DNA of 50,347 bases, taken from NCBI RefSeq assembly GCF_004801315.1, contig NZ_SSNW01000037.1:1-50347 (forward strand), read 5' to 3'. Positions 19,140-29,143 of the stretch are shown here, one piece after another (the stretch's first letter is position 1; every line of letters begins with the position of its first letter). Below the pieces are notes generated by a model. The model ran no database searches, was not told the origin of the DNA, and saw only the letters and a list, made by a program, of their open reading frames with translations. Source of the stretch: Deinococcus sp. Arct2-2. Its GTDB lineage: Bacteria; Deinococcota; Deinococci; Deinococcales; Deinococcaceae. The position numbers were made by a program, and so were the translations under genes.

Positions 19140-19928
19140 TCAGGGCTGTCCCGAACGCTGCGCCACCACGAAGACCCGCCGGAATGGAAAGGGCGTGCCG
19201 TAGGCCTGAGCAGGGTAAGCCCGCGCCAACTCTGCCCTGTATTCGGCCAGAAACTCAGCGGCATCTGAATCATTTAACTGTGCCAGCACGGGCCTTAGCG
19301 CCGTTCCTTTCACCCATTCCAGCACCGCATTTCCGCCGTTTGCGGGTCTGGGAAGCAGATGCAGATAGGTGGTCTCCCACGCATTGACCGAAAAGCCGAG
19401 CGGAGCCAGAAGCGCGACGTATTCGGCAGGGCCGAACGCGCCCAAGGAGGCCTTATCGCGGGCTTCGGCCTGAAGCGTGTGCCAGCGCGGGCGGGCCAAG
19501 ACTTCGGCCAGTAGGGTATGGCTGGGGGCGTCGAAGTTGCCCGGAACCTGAAAAGCGAACGTGCCGCCCGCCGCGACAAGTCCAGCCAAACGCGGAATGA
19601 GCTGGGCGTGATCGCCTACCCACTGCAGAGCGGCGTTGCTGAAGAGCATATCCAGTGGCGCGGCGGGCTGCCACTCACGCAGATCGGCCTGCTGGAAGGT
19701 CAGATTCTTCGTGGCGTAGGCAGCGGCTTTGCTCAGCATCTCCGGGCTGCTGTCGAGACCCACCACATCTGCCCCCGGCCAGCGTTCCGCCAAAGCAGCG
19801 GTGAGGTGGCCCGTGCCGCAACCCAAGTCGGCCACCGTTTTTGGCTGCCCCTGCACCTGCGCCAGCAAGTCAAAAAAGGGCCGATCCCGCTCCTGCTGAA
19901 ACTGAAGGTACTGCTGCGGATTCCACAT
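19140..19928 (-). CDS. tam: Trans-aconitate 2-methyltransferase
   Basis: This 262-residue SAM-dependent methyltransferase is slightly longer than E. coli Tam. It begins MWNPQQYLQFQQERDRPFFDL, the usual Tam N-terminus. The SAM-binding motif is VADLGCGTGHLTAAL (about 34-48), with GLDSSPEML and FSNAALQW after it. FQVPGNFDAPSH is also Tam-like. The known reaction methylates trans-aconitate, an inhibitor of the citric acid cycle. TAAGCT lies six bases before the ATG (leaderless). It stands alone. Confidence 0.9.
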   Translation of the reverse strand: MWNPQQYLQFQQERDRPFFDLLAQVQGQPKTVADLGCGTGHLTAALAERWPGADVVGLDSSPEMLSKAAAYATKNLTFQQADLREWQPAAPLDMLFSNAALQWVGDHAQLIPRLAGLVAAGGTFAFQVPGNFDAPSHTLLAEVLARPRWHTLQAEARDKASLGAFGPAEYVALLAPLGFSVNAWETTYLHLLPRPANGGNAVLEWVKGTALRPVLAQLNDSDAAEFLAEYRAELARAYPAQAYGTPFPFRRVFVVAQRSGQP

Positions 19929-19934
19929 GTCCTG

Positions 19935-19940
19935 AGCTTA
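19935..19940 (-). promoter_or_regulatory. -10 box, leaderless start of tam
   Basis: TAAGCT on the minus strand, six bases before the ATG at 19928. Confidence 0.45.
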
Positions 19941-20014
19941 GGAGTCTGAGCGCGAAGGTATGTGTACTACTTTAGAGACAACATCGAATGTACGCGGCTT
20001 GAGTGCTGCCGCTT

Positions 20015-20020
20015 TACACT
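20015..20020 (+). promoter_or_regulatory. -10 box upstream of citE-like/maoC operon
   Basis: TACACT (within TTTACACT) lies seven bases before an ATG at 20028, placing the expected transcript start on that ATG. No -35 hexamer is evident. Confidence 0.55.
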
Positions 20021-20027
20021 GGCTGCC

Positions 20028-20075
20028 ATGTCCTCCCCAACGAACGTTCGTTCCTTCGCCTCAGAGACTCTATGA
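20028..20075 (+). CDS. Possible 15-codon leader peptide
   Basis: The ORF ([15 protein letters not shown]) starts at the predicted transcript start and ends in TGA overlapping the ATG of the citE-like gene (ATGA). If the promoter is right, ribosomes would begin here and re-initiate on the main gene, since that gene has no Shine-Dalgarno sequence of its own. The palindrome at 20037-20050 lies inside it. Confidence 0.4.
   Translation: MSSPTNVRSFASETL
20037..20052 (+). promoter_or_regulatory. Palindromic operator, PaaR-like
   Basis: AACGAACGTTCGTT (20039-20052) is a perfect 14-bp palindrome. 20037-20050 also fits the pattern CNAACGNNCGTTNG, which I recall as the site of the TetR-family phenylacetyl-CoA regulator PaaR of Thermus thermophilus. 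It lies just downstream of the predicted transcript start, so a bound repressor would block elongation or initiation. No TetR-type gene is in the window. Confidence 0.5.
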
Positions 20076-20989
20076 ATCCGGCCCTGACCCGCCCACGCAG
20101 CGTGCTGTTTGCCCCCGGCAACCGTGCGGAGCTGATGGCGAAATTGCCCCGCAGCAACCCCGACGCGGTGGTGCTTGATCTAGAAGACGCCGTGCCAAAC
20201 ACACCGGAAGCCAAAGCCGAAGCGCGAATTATGGTGCGGGATGCAGCGCGGGATTTGGTAGCGGCCCATCCCAAGCTGAATGTGTTCGTGAGGATCAACG
20301 CGCCCCACTCGCCCTATTTTGCCGATGACCTGCACGCCCTGACGCCCGAACTGGCAGGCGTGGTGGTGCCCAAGCTGGAATCGGGGGCCGATGCGGTGGC
20401 GGTGGCGACGGCGTTGGCCGAATACGGGCTAAGCCTGCCCATGATGGCGGGACTGGAAACCGCTTTGGGTGTGTGGCACGCGCACGACATCATGGCGGTG
20501 CCTGCGGTGGCGTGGGCCTACTTTGGGGCAGAGGATTACACCACTGACTTAGGCGGCACAAGGCTGTCGGAGCCGTCTGGAACGCCCAATTTAGAGGTGT
20601 TGTATGCCCGATCACGGGTGGCACTGGCGGCGCGGGTGGCAGGCGTTCCGGCGCTGGATATCGTGGTCACGCGCCTGAATGATGACGCGGCCTTTCTGGT
20701 GGACGCCGCGCAAGGCAGGGCGCTGGGCTACGCGGGCAAACTGTGCATTCATCCGGCGCAGGTGGCCTTATGTCACAGCACTTTTGGCCCCACCTCAGCC
20801 GACACCGCCCGCGCCCGCCGCCTGCTAGACGCTGCCCACACCGCTGCCGAAGCTGGACGAGGCGTCATGGCCTTTGAGGGCCAAATGGTGGATGAACCGA
20901 TGCTGGCAAAAGCGCGGGCTTTAATCGCACAGGCGGAAGCTGAATCTCCTCAAGCGGAAGTTGGGGCACAATCAGGCCACCATGAATGA
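20072..20989 (+). CDS. CitE-like CoA-ester lyase (HpcH/HpaI aldolase family)
   Basis: This 305-residue protein belongs to the CitE/malyl-CoA lyase/citramalyl-CoA lyase group, which cleaves CoA esters into acetyl-CoA or a related thioester plus a 2-oxoacid. [54 protein letters not shown] (Mg-binding acidic residues) and [13 protein letters not shown] are the expected motifs. The start at 20072 is where the motif-bearing part begins; an earlier in-frame codon at 20003 lies upstream of the promoter. It overlaps maoC by eight bases. With a hydratase partner, a citramalyl-, malyl- or beta-methylmalyl-CoA substrate is likely, but the exact one cannot be read. Confidence 0.88.
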   Translation: MNPALTRPRSVLFAPGNRAELMAKLPRSNPDAVVLDLEDAVPNTPEAKAEARIMVRDAARDLVAAHPKLNVFVRINAPHSPYFADDLHALTPELAGVVVPKLESGADAVAVATALAEYGLSLPMMAGLETALGVWHAHDIMAVPAVAWAYFGAEDYTTDLGGTRLSEPSGTPNLEVLYARSRVALAARVAGVPALDIVVTRLNDDAAFLVDAAQGRALGYAGKLCIHPAQVALCHSTFGPTSADTARARRLLDAAHTAAEAGRGVMAFEGQMVDEPMLAKARALIAQAEAESPQAEVGAQSGHHE

Positions 20990-21455
20990 AGACCTGAACC
21001 GTCCTCAAGGCCGATATTTCGAGGAACTGACCCCCGGCACCCTGATTCGTCACCGCGTCACGCGCACGATTACCGAAGCCGACAATGTGTTTTTCACGAC
21101 GCTGACGATGAATCCGCAGCCGCTCCACTTGGATCACGAGTACGCGGCGGGCACGGAATTCGGACGGCCTCTCGTCAACAGCTTGCTGACGCTGAGCCTG
21201 CTGGTGGGCCTCAGCGTGCATGAGTTGACGCTCGGCACGCTGATCGCCAATTTGGGCCTCACCGATGTGGTGTTTCCGCGCCCGGTGTTTCACGGCGACA
21301 CCATTCACGCCGAATCGGAAGTACTGGAAGCGAGGGCCAGTGGCAGCCGTCCCGACGCCGGAATCGTGACGGTGGAGCACCGGGCCATGAATCAGCGGGG
21401 CGAAGTGGTGGCACGGTGTAAGCGGATGGCGCTGATGCAGAGGAGGGGCGTCTAA
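20982..21455 (+). CDS. MaoC-family acyl-CoA hydratase/dehydratase
   Basis: A 157-residue single hot-dog-fold protein. [41 protein letters not shown] contains the catalytic Asp/His pair seen in MaoC-type hydratases (TEADN... and NPQPLHLD). [19 protein letters not shown] follows. Its start lies inside the end of the citE-like gene, so the two are translated together. In known pathways such pairs interconvert mesaconyl-CoA and beta-methylmalyl-CoA, or similar esters; here that is inferred from context only. Confidence 0.88.
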   Translation: MNEDLNRPQGRYFEELTPGTLIRHRVTRTITEADNVFFTTLTMNPQPLHLDHEYAAGTEFGRPLVNSLLTLSLLVGLSVHELTLGTLIANLGLTDVVFPRPVFHGDTIHAESEVLEARASGSRPDAGIVTVEHRAMNQRGEVVARCKRMALMQRRGV

Positions 21456-21630
21456 GGGTCTAGGGAAGGGTAATCGCGTTGCTCATTCACCCCCTCTGCT
21501 TCGCAGCTCTGCGAGTCCCAGCCTCCCCCCTCAAGGGTGAGGGAGCAAAAAGCCCCAAACTGTAGCTCTTGCCCTCAGCGCCCAGCAACCGACCCCGCCC
21601 TAACACCTTCGACCCTTAAACCCTCAGACC
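21448..21630 (+). repeat. Family C repeat with 21-bp module
   Basis: It begins GGCGTCTAAGGGTCTAGGG and ends with the inverted form (CCTTCGACCCTTAAACCC). The interior, GGTAATCGCGTTGCTCATTC... and CCCCCCTCAAGGGTGAGG, is shared with 6189-6386 and 33638-34987. It fills the gap between maoC and the FMN reductase promoter. Confidence 0.75.
21496..21516 (-). repeat. 21-bp micro-module, copy 6
   Basis: On the minus strand it begins ACTCGCAGAGCTGC and ends GAAGCAG, followed by AGGGGG. The family C copy at 6333-6362 reads GGGGGGAGGGGGTGAATG at this place, with no module. In this copy eight further bases (AGGCTGGG) precede the module, so AGG is repeated on both sides. Confidence 0.7.
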
Positions 21631-21664
21631 TTCCCACCGCGCATACGCCGCCGCCTCCCCCTGC

Positions 21665-21670
21665 TACCCT
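21665..21670 (+). promoter_or_regulatory. -10 box, leaderless start of FMN reductase/rluA operon
   Basis: TACCCT lies seven bases before the ATG at 21678. The P450 and nspC genes have the same hexamer and spacing. Confidence 0.6.
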
Positions 21671-21677
21671 GCCTCTG

Positions 21678-22289
21678 ATGCCCGTCCCGTCTTGCCCCCC
21701 GTCTCGCCCGCTGAACTTCACGCTGATTTCCACCAGCCTCGACCCCGACAGCCGCAGTGCTTGGATGATCGGGCACGCAGCGGCGCAGCTTCGGGCGGCG
21801 GGCCATGCGGTGACGCAGCTTGATTTGCGTGAAACGCCCTTACCAATGTTCGACAATGCCAGTTGTTACGCGCATCCTAACGCGGCGCTGTATCACGCGG
21901 CTATTGCGGGGGCCGATGGCGTGCTGCTGGGCGTGCCCGTGTACAACTGGGGGATTGGGGCGGGGGTCAAATCATTGGTAGAGCTGACGGGCAGCACCGA
22001 CGAAACGAGGGCGCTGCATGGCGCGTGGTTCGACAAACCGGTCACATTTCTGGTGTCGGGCGGATTGGCGCACGGCTACCTCAGTCACGGAGCCTTTGCC
22101 TTTGGGATGATGGTGGACTTTAAGTGCGTGGTGAACCCGCATTTCGTGTATGCCACAGGCGCGGAGTGGGCCGCAGACGGCGTGCCCGGCGAGTGGCTGG
22201 CAACGCGGCTGGCCCGCACGGTAGATCGGGCCGTAGACCTGTCGGCGCGTCTGGTGGGGCGTTCTTATCAAAGCGTCTGGGAAGTATGA
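21678..22289 (+). CDS. NADPH-dependent FMN reductase family protein
   Basis: This 203-residue protein has a flavodoxin-like fold. [17 protein letters not shown] is the phosphate-binding loop region, [14 protein letters not shown] is a family motif, and [23 protein letters not shown] is the conserved flavin-contact segment. It probably reduces FMN, quinones or other acceptors with NAD(P)H. I start it at 21678 because of the leaderless promoter; the earlier in-frame stretch is repeat DNA. Its stop overlaps the pseudouridine synthase start (ATGA). Confidence 0.87.
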   Translation: MPVPSCPPSRPLNFTLISTSLDPDSRSAWMIGHAAAQLRAAGHAVTQLDLRETPLPMFDNASCYAHPNAALYHAAIAGADGVLLGVPVYNWGIGAGVKSLVELTGSTDETRALHGAWFDKPVTFLVSGGLAHGYLSHGAFAFGMMVDFKCVVNPHFVYATGAEWAADGVPGEWLATRLARTVDRAVDLSARLVGRSYQSVWEV

Positions 22290-23056
22290 CCGCCCCCCTG
22301 CTCACCCCTACCGAAAAGCCCCGCATCGTCGTGGAGCATCCTGATTTTTACGTGGTACACAAGCCCGCGCTGTGGCTGACGCATGCGGTGCGGGCGCGGG
22401 TAGAAGTGCCGGACGTGCTGACCTATATGCAGGCCGCCACCGGAGAAAGCATTCTGGCACCGCCGCACCGCCTTGACCGGGAAACCAGCGGGGCACAACT
22501 GCTGACCCGCGATACCGACGCTGCTCGCAAGTTTTTTACGCTGTTCAAAACGCATCTGGTGGGCAAAACCTACCTTGCCATCGTGCACGGCACGCCGGAT
22601 TGGACGCGGCGCACGCTAGACGCCCCGCTGGGCGAATTGGGTTTGGGAGGCCGCAACAAGATCGTGATTCGGCAGGCAGTGATCCCCGATGGACGGCCCG
22701 CCATCACCGACTTCCGGGTAGTGGGACAGCGCGGCGGCCACAGCCTGATCGAAGCTTATCCGCGTTCCGGGCGGCTGCACCAAATTCGGGCGCACCTGTC
22801 GCATCTGGGCCTGCCAATGGTGGGCGACAAGATTTATGGCCGCGATCCAGACGCCTTTTTGGAGTTTATGGAGACGGGTCAGACGCCAGAGCTGACGGCA
22901 CGGCTGGGGCTGGCCCGACAAGCCTTACACGCCGCCCGCATCGCCTTTCCTTGGGATGGAGCGCAGTTCAGCGCCGATATTCCACTGGCTGCCGATTTGC
23001 AGGCGTATTGGGCCAGTTTGCCAACAGATTCGACTAATTCATTTGACATCGAATAA
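22286..23056 (+). CDS. RluA-family pseudouridine synthase
   Basis: This 256-residue enzyme converts uridine to pseudouridine in rRNA or tRNA. The catalytic aspartate is Asp64 in [26 protein letters not shown] and [24 protein letters not shown] are further RluA signatures. No S4 domain precedes it, so it is closer to RluA/TruC than to RluD. The position modified cannot be told. It is translationally coupled (ATGA) to the FMN reductase gene. Confidence 0.92.
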   Translation: MTAPLLTPTEKPRIVVEHPDFYVVHKPALWLTHAVRARVEVPDVLTYMQAATGESILAPPHRLDRETSGAQLLTRDTDAARKFFTLFKTHLVGKTYLAIVHGTPDWTRRTLDAPLGELGLGGRNKIVIRQAVIPDGRPAITDFRVVGQRGGHSLIEAYPRSGRLHQIRAHLSHLGLPMVGDKIYGRDPDAFLEFMETGQTPELTARLGLARQALHAARIAFPWDGAQFSADIPLAADLQAYWASLPTDSTNSFDIE

Positions 23057-23190
23057 CCCACGGGGCAGCTTGAGCTTGGCTTGAGACGATGTGAAGCGGC
23101 CATTCAGGAGGGCAACAGGCTTTCTTGAAGCTTGAAGGCCGGAGCCAAAAGCGGTTCTAGAGTGCAGCCATACACACGGAGGTACTCACC

Positions 23191-24069
23191 ATGAACCGGA
23201 ACATCAAAACAATGCTGGCTCTTACAACCGCCCTTGCCCTCGCTGCCCCCGCCGGAGCGCAGGCCATTGCCGACAAAGGCACCGTGAACGTGAACGGCGC
23301 GAAAGTCTTCTACAAAGCCACGGGCAGCGGTCAACCCCTGATTCTGATTCACGGTTATCCTCTTAGCGGCGAACTGTTCAAGAATAACCGCGCCGCACTC
23401 GCCAAAAACTTCCGTGTGATTACGGTTGATCTGCCCGGATTCGGCGGCAGCACCACCACCAGCCGAACCGCCAGCATCGAAAATTACGCCACCACCATGC
23501 TTGCTTTTATGGACGCCGTGAAGATTGACAAGGCGATTGTGGGCGGCATGAGCATGGGCGGCATGACCCTACTGCAAATGTACAAGCAGGCTCCAGACCG
23601 CTTTAGGGGCCTGATTTTTATTGACACCACTGCCGACGCTGCTGGCCCTGCCGAGGCTGCCAACTGGCGCGGCACCGCCCAACAAGCGCAAATGATGGGC
23701 GTGTCTAGCCTTGTGCCCACGCTGATGCCCCGCATGCTGACTGGCAAAAGCCGCATGGAAATGCCCAATCAAGTGGAGTTTTTGGGCGGTCTGATCAAGC
23801 AAGCCAGCCTGAACGGAGCCATCGGCGGGGCCAACGCTCTGGCCGCCCGCCCCGACGCCAACCCCATTTTGCCTACCATCGGCGTGCCCACGCTGTTGGT
23901 GTTTGGGGTAGAAGACAACGTGACGCCTATCGAGCTTGCCATGAAAATGCAAAAAGGCATCGTGGGCAGCAAGTTGGTACTGATTCCCGGTGCAGGCCAC
24001 GCCGCCACCTTCGAAAAGGCCGCCGCCGCCTCTGCCGCGATGCTGGACTGGGCCAAGACCATTCGCTAA
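23191..24069 (+). CDS. Secreted alpha/beta hydrolase
   Basis: A 292-residue protein with a signal peptide (about 1-24, ending PAGAQA) and an alpha/beta-hydrolase fold. The oxyanion region is LILIHGYPLSGELF, the nucleophile serine is in VGGMSMGGMTLLQ, the acid is in LLVFGVEDNVTPIE, and the histidine is in IPGAGHAATFEKA. The substrate is unknown; an esterase, lipase-like or haloperoxidase-type enzyme is possible. GGAGGT lies eight bases before the ATG, unlike the leaderless neighbours. The 134 bp upstream (23057-23190) contain a short direct repeat of CTTGAAG but no clear promoter. Confidence 0.9.
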   Translation: MNRNIKTMLALTTALALAAPAGAQAIADKGTVNVNGAKVFYKATGSGQPLILIHGYPLSGELFKNNRAALAKNFRVITVDLPGFGGSTTTSRTASIENYATTMLAFMDAVKIDKAIVGGMSMGGMTLLQMYKQAPDRFRGLIFIDTTADAAGPAEAANWRGTAQQAQMMGVSSLVPTLMPRMLTGKSRMEMPNQVEFLGGLIKQASLNGAIGGANALAARPDANPILPTIGVPTLLVFGVEDNVTPIELAMKMQKGIVGSKLVLIPGAGHAATFEKAAAASAAMLDWAKTIR

Positions 24070-24086
24070 AAGAGTTGTGCTGGAAG

Positions 24087-24120
24087 GGCTGGAGCGTTGA
24101 GGCGCTCTGGCTCTTTTTTA
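24087..24120 (+). terminator. Terminator of the secreted hydrolase gene
   Basis: GGAGCG-TTGAG-GCGCTC forms a hairpin, extended by G-U pairs, then CTCTTTTTTA. Confidence 0.75.
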
Positions 24121-24136
24121 ATTGGCGATGCGTGTA

Positions 24137-24244
24137 GACCCCCCCGTTGCTAGCGCAACGCCCCCCCTTAGAGGGGAGGACACAAGCTGTTGCGCTCCCC
24201 TTCGAGGGGGGCTAGCTGCGAAGCAGACTGGGGGTTCACCTTCC
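24137..24244 (+). repeat. Family A repeat, uninterrupted
   Basis: CCCCCCGTTGCTAGCGCAACG to GGGGGTTCACCTTCC, with no insertion. It lies between the hydrolase terminator and the SHOCT gene. Confidence 0.8.
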
Positions 24245-24385
24245 GACGCTGCCGCCCAATTCACACCACATTCACATTCGCTCCGCCTGCCGTTCACGCG
24301 CTCAGCCGTACCTTCTCTGTACGCAAGGGGACAGGCCCCACGCACCACACAGAAGGACGCGCTCAGGCGCTCAGGAGCAACCCAC

Positions 24386-24907
24386 ATGGACGTCATCATC
24401 AACAACGCTACGCCCGCACAAGTTACCGCACAGCCCGCCCAGACCTACGCCCCTATTCAAGGCGTGCCCTACGGCTACGGCCCGCAGGCTTACCAGCAAT
24501 ATCAAGACCGCGACGGCCCCGGCTTCGGGTTCTTTGCTCTGCTCGGCCTAGGCATTTTCTTATTTGCCAAAGCCCGCCGCAAGCGCCAAATGTGGCGGCA
24601 CCGCATGGGCAGAAATGGAATGGGCATGGGTGGCCCACAGCAAGCCCTTGCCGGAGCAGACTGGGGCAAGCCCGATATGGACAAATCCGAGATGGCCGAC
24701 GAATGGCGCGAGAACTTCCGGCGCGGCAAGCAGAAGTTTTTTAGCGACGGCGCACTGAGTATTGCCCGCGAACGCTACGCCAAGGGCGAAATCAACGCCG
24801 ACGAGTACCAGAGCCTCACCAAAACCCTGATGGGCGAGGGCGGCGCGGCAGACAAGGCAACAGACAAGCCTGCTGACGCCAAAGCAGATGCAGATAAGCT
24901 GATCTGA
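24386..24907 (+). CDS. SHOCT-domain membrane protein
   Basis: A 173-residue protein. The N-terminal 45 residues are Gln/Tyr/Pro-rich, followed by one membrane segment (FGFFALLGLGIFLFAKARRKRQ, about 47-65) with basic residues on its C-terminal side. A charged region precedes a C-terminal SHOCT motif (ERYAKGEINADEYQSLTKTL, about 131-150). SHOCT motifs occur in many small bacterial membrane proteins; the role is unknown. AGGAG lies eight bases before the ATG at 24386. It lies upstream of the two-component pair, separated from it by a family C element. Confidence 0.8.
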   Translation: MDVIINNATPAQVTAQPAQTYAPIQGVPYGYGPQAYQQYQDRDGPGFGFFALLGLGIFLFAKARRKRQMWRHRMGRNGMGMGGPQQALAGADWGKPDMDKSEMADEWRENFRRGKQKFFSDGALSIARERYAKGEINADEYQSLTKTLMGEGGAADKATDKPADAKADADKLI

Positions 24908-24942
24908 GGATTACGGGCGGGGCAAGTAGACGGAGCGCAACA

Positions 24943-25067
24943 GGTCTAAGGGGCGAGGGTCTAAGGGGTCTAAGAACCCCGTGACTCTTGGCCCCGCTAG
25001 GCTGAGGGGATTCAACGAGCGCCGGCAATTGCCCTTCTTAGTCCCTTGACCCTTAGACCCTTAGACC
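24943..25067. repeat. Family C-type inverted TCTAAGGG ends
   Basis: The left end is GGTCTAAGGGGCGAGGGTC and the right end reads TTAGTCCCTTGACCCTTAG; the arms are near reverse complements of about 33 bp around a 60-bp middle. It could fold into one large hairpin between the SHOCT and response regulator genes. Confidence 0.65.
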
Positions 25068-25111
25068 GCCCCCAAGTACACTGCCCTCACACGCCGCAAA
25101 GGAGCCGCCCC

Positions 25112-25789
25112 ATGTCCAGCACCATATTGATTGTCGAAGATGAAGTGCGGCTGGCCGACATTTTGGAGGAATATTTGCGGCGGGAAGGCTTTCATACTGA
25201 ACGGGCGGCGACGGGGCCGCGTGCGCTGGAACTGTGGCGCTCGGCGCGGCCTGCCCTGATGCTGCTTGACTTGATGCTGCCGGGAATGGACGGTCTAGAA
25301 GTGGCGCGGCGGGTGCGAGCCGAATCGAATCTGCCCATTATTATGCTCACGGCGCGGGATGAAGAAGTAGACCGGCTGGTGGGGCTGGGGATTGGTGCCG
25401 ACGATTACGTGGTCAAGCCGTACAGCCCGCGTGAAGTGGTGGCGCGGGTTCGGGCGGTGCTGCGGCGGGCCGGGGGCGGCGTAGACGTGCCCACGTTGCT
25501 GCACGCTGGCCCCCTCAGTGTAGACACGGCGGCTTTTGAAGTCCGGCTGGACGGCACGCCGCTGGAAGTCACGGTGGCAGAAGTGCGCCTGCTGGCCGCG
25601 TTGGCGCGGGAACCCGGCGTGGTCAGGTCGCGCACCGAACTGCTGGCAGCGCTGGGCGGCCTAGACCGGGGCACCGATGAGCGGGCCGTAGATGCCCACG
25701 TCAAGAATCTGCGGCGCAAACTTGGGGAGCGCGAAGGCTTGCTAGACACCGTGCGCGGCGTCGGCTACCGGCTAAGGGCTGAGGGATAG
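25112..25789 (+). CDS. Two-component response regulator, OmpR type
   Basis: A 225-residue regulator with an N-terminal receiver domain and a C-terminal winged helix. The phosphoacceptor is Asp53 (LMLLDLMLPGMDG), the acidic pocket is in VEDEVRLAD, the conserved Thr is in IIMLTARDEE and the Lys in YVVKPYSPREV. The output domain has VDAHVKNLRRKLGEREGLLDTVRGVGYRL. AAAGGAG lies eight bases before the ATG. The kinase gene follows after seven bases. Confidence 0.95.
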   Translation: MSSTILIVEDEVRLADILEEYLRREGFHTERAATGPRALELWRSARPALMLLDLMLPGMDGLEVARRVRAESNLPIIMLTARDEEVDRLVGLGIGADDYVVKPYSPREVVARVRAVLRRAGGGVDVPTLLHAGPLSVDTAAFEVRLDGTPLEVTVAEVRLLAALAREPGVVRSRTELLAALGGLDRGTDERAVDAHVKNLRRKLGEREGLLDTVRGVGYRLRAEG

Positions 25790-25796
25790 GAGCAGG

Positions 25797-27119
25797 ATGA
25801 AGCGGGAGGACGAGCAGGACACGGAGACACGCGGGCCAGAGTGGGCCAAGATGCAGAGTCGCTCGATTCGGAAGTCTTCGCGCACCTTAGAGAAGCAGAG
25901 CTTAAAGAAAGGTCACGCCAAAAAACGCAGCCGCAGCCGCAGCGGCCTGCGTGCCCGCCTGACGCGCAGCTTTGCGCTAGTAGCGGTGCTGGCCGTCGTG
26001 CTGACTACCTTCGCCACCGTGGACGCGGCCTTTCAAGTCATTGCCAAATTGAACCCGGAACTGGGCCTGATGTCGGCAGATCAGGGCGGCGATCCCATCG
26101 GATTTCAGTGGTCATGGCCCGAAGTTGACCCAACCACCGGAGCAACCGGCCTGACCGACGCAGAGGCTTCTGCGCTGGCCCAGCGCCGGGAACTCGTTCG
26201 TGAGGCTTCCGCCGAAATTACGCGCAGTGCGGTCAGGTCTGCGTTTTTAAGTGCGCTGCTGGCAGTGATCGTGGCCGCCTTCATGACCCGGCAATTGACC
26301 CGGCCACTGGGCAGACTGGTGGTGGGCGCACAGCGGCTTCAGGCGGGAGAACGGGACTTGCAATTGCCTGTGCCGCGCCGCCAAGACGAACTGCATGACC
26401 TGACGGCGGCGTTTAATGACCTGACCACCAGCCTCGCCCGCCAAGAAGCATGGCGGCGCGGCCTGATTGCCGATGTCGCGCACGATTTGCGGACTCCACT
26501 GGCCGTCCTGCGCTCCGAAATAGAGGCCATGCAAGACGGCGTGCAGCCCACCGACGCCGCCGCCCTGACCCGCCTCCACAGCGAAGTCTTGTTGCTGGCG
26601 AGGTTGGTGACTGACCTGCGCCTGCTGTCTTTGGCCGAAAGTGGGGCGCTGAGCCTGAAACCCGTGGCGCTGGACGGGGGCCACATGCTGCACGCACTGG
26701 CCGACGCTTACGCGGTTCGGGCGGCGGGCGCGGGCATAACGCTGGAGGTGGTGGCCCCACGCCCCGCGCCCCTGTTGGCCGATCCTGACCGCCTGACCCA
26801 AACGTTACGCAACATTCTGGACAACGCCCTGCGTTACGCCGCGCCCGGTTCAGTCATCCTGAGCGCCGTGCAGGACAGGCAACTCACCCGCCTGACCATC
26901 CGCGATCATGGCCCCGGCTTCCGCCCCGACGACCTTTCGCGGGCTTTCGAGCGTTTTTACCGCGCCGATGCCAGCCGTACCCGCGATCCGCAGGGCCGCG
27001 CCAGCAGCGGCCTCGGCCTCGCTATTGCCCGCGCCCTCACTGAAGCGCAGGGCGGACAGATAGAAGCCCGGAATCATCCGGGGGGCGGTGCGGAGTTTAC
27101 GTTGACTTTTCCGGTGTGA
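25797..27119 (+). CDS. Two-component sensor histidine kinase
   Basis: A 440-residue membrane kinase. A very basic N-terminus (about 50 residues) precedes the first membrane segment (SFALVAVLAVVLTTFATVDA). A short periplasmic loop of about 60 residues follows, then the second segment (FLSALLAVIVAAFM), HAMP (RQLTRPLGRLVVGAQRLQAGERDL), HisKA with phospho-His229 in VAHDLRTPLAVLRSE, and the ATP domain (NILDNALRYA, IRDHGPGF, GRASSGLGLAIARALTEAQGG). The loop is too short to identify a ligand. It forms an operon with the preceding regulator and converges on rqcH with 10 bases between stops. The start at 25797 follows GGAG at a short distance. Confidence 0.94.
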   Translation: MKREDEQDTETRGPEWAKMQSRSIRKSSRTLEKQSLKKGHAKKRSRSRSGLRARLTRSFALVAVLAVVLTTFATVDAAFQVIAKLNPELGLMSADQGGDPIGFQWSWPEVDPTTGATGLTDAEASALAQRRELVREASAEITRSAVRSAFLSALLAVIVAAFMTRQLTRPLGRLVVGAQRLQAGERDLQLPVPRRQDELHDLTAAFNDLTTSLARQEAWRRGLIADVAHDLRTPLAVLRSEIEAMQDGVQPTDAAALTRLHSEVLLLARLVTDLRLLSLAESGALSLKPVALDGGHMLHALADAYAVRAAGAGITLEVVAPRPAPLLADPDRLTQTLRNILDNALRYAAPGSVILSAVQDRQLTRLTIRDHGPGFRPDDLSRAFERFYRADASRTRDPQGRASSGLGLAIARALTEAQGGQIEARNHPGGGAEFTLTFPV

Positions 27120-27129
27120 CGGGTTTGAG

Positions 27130-28698
<1,569 letters not shown>

Positions 28699-28805
28699 GT
28701 GTGGCACCCCCAGCAATAGGTCAGGTCAAAGTGAATGGGGGAAAGAATCATGGGAGCCATGCTAGCGCCCAGCGCACGGGGAACCTATCGGCCAAGCGGC
28801 TCATG

Positions 28806-28937
28806 CGAGATTGAAAAGCGTCCCGAACATGGGTTTTTGCCCTCTCCACTCGTGGGAGAGGGGCGCTGTGAAACAGCGGGGTGAGGGGGCGTGTGCGCCG
28901 CGAACCCGCCTTATGTCAAGGATTCAATTTCATCTCG
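28806..28937. repeat. Family B repeat, MITE-like, 132 bp
   Basis: The ends CGAGATTGAAA and TTTCATCTCG are imperfect inverted repeats. The interior matches 8502-8633: GTCCCGAACAT, CCCTCTCCAC...GTGGGAGAGGGG and GCGGGGTGAGGGGGC. It lies upstream of rqcH. Confidence 0.8.
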
Positions 28938-28982
28938 TATCAGCGGAGCGGCACAACGGGGAGGCAGTGTGCAGGCATGAAA

Positions 28983-29012
28983 AGAGGCACAAGCCGGAGC
29001 CTGTGCCTTTTG
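28983..29012 (-). terminator. Terminator downstream of bamA
   Basis: AGGCACA...TGTGCCT forms a 7-bp hairpin; read on the minus strand it is followed by CTTTTC, and on the plus strand by TTTTG, so it could work both ways. It is about 130 bp past the bamA stop, with a family A repeat between. Confidence 0.6.
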
Positions 29013-29023
29013 CGGTTGGAGTT

Positions 29024-29139
29024 GGAAGGTGAACCCCCCCGTTGCTTTCGCAACGCCCCCCCTTAGAGGGGAGGACTAAAAGCTGTTGCGCTCCCCTTGA
29101 GGGGGGCTGGCTGCAACGCAGACTGGGGGGTTCGCCCGG
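29024..29139 (+). repeat. Family A repeat, uninterrupted
   Basis: It starts TGGAAGGTGAACCCCCCC and ends GGGGGGTTCGCCCGG, with no module. It directly follows the bamA stop codon. Confidence 0.8.
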
Positions 29140-29143
29140 AAAA

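Noticed and set aside
28985..29012. Terminator of a plus-strand gene
   Set aside because: No plus-strand gene precedes it; it more likely serves bamA on the minus strand.
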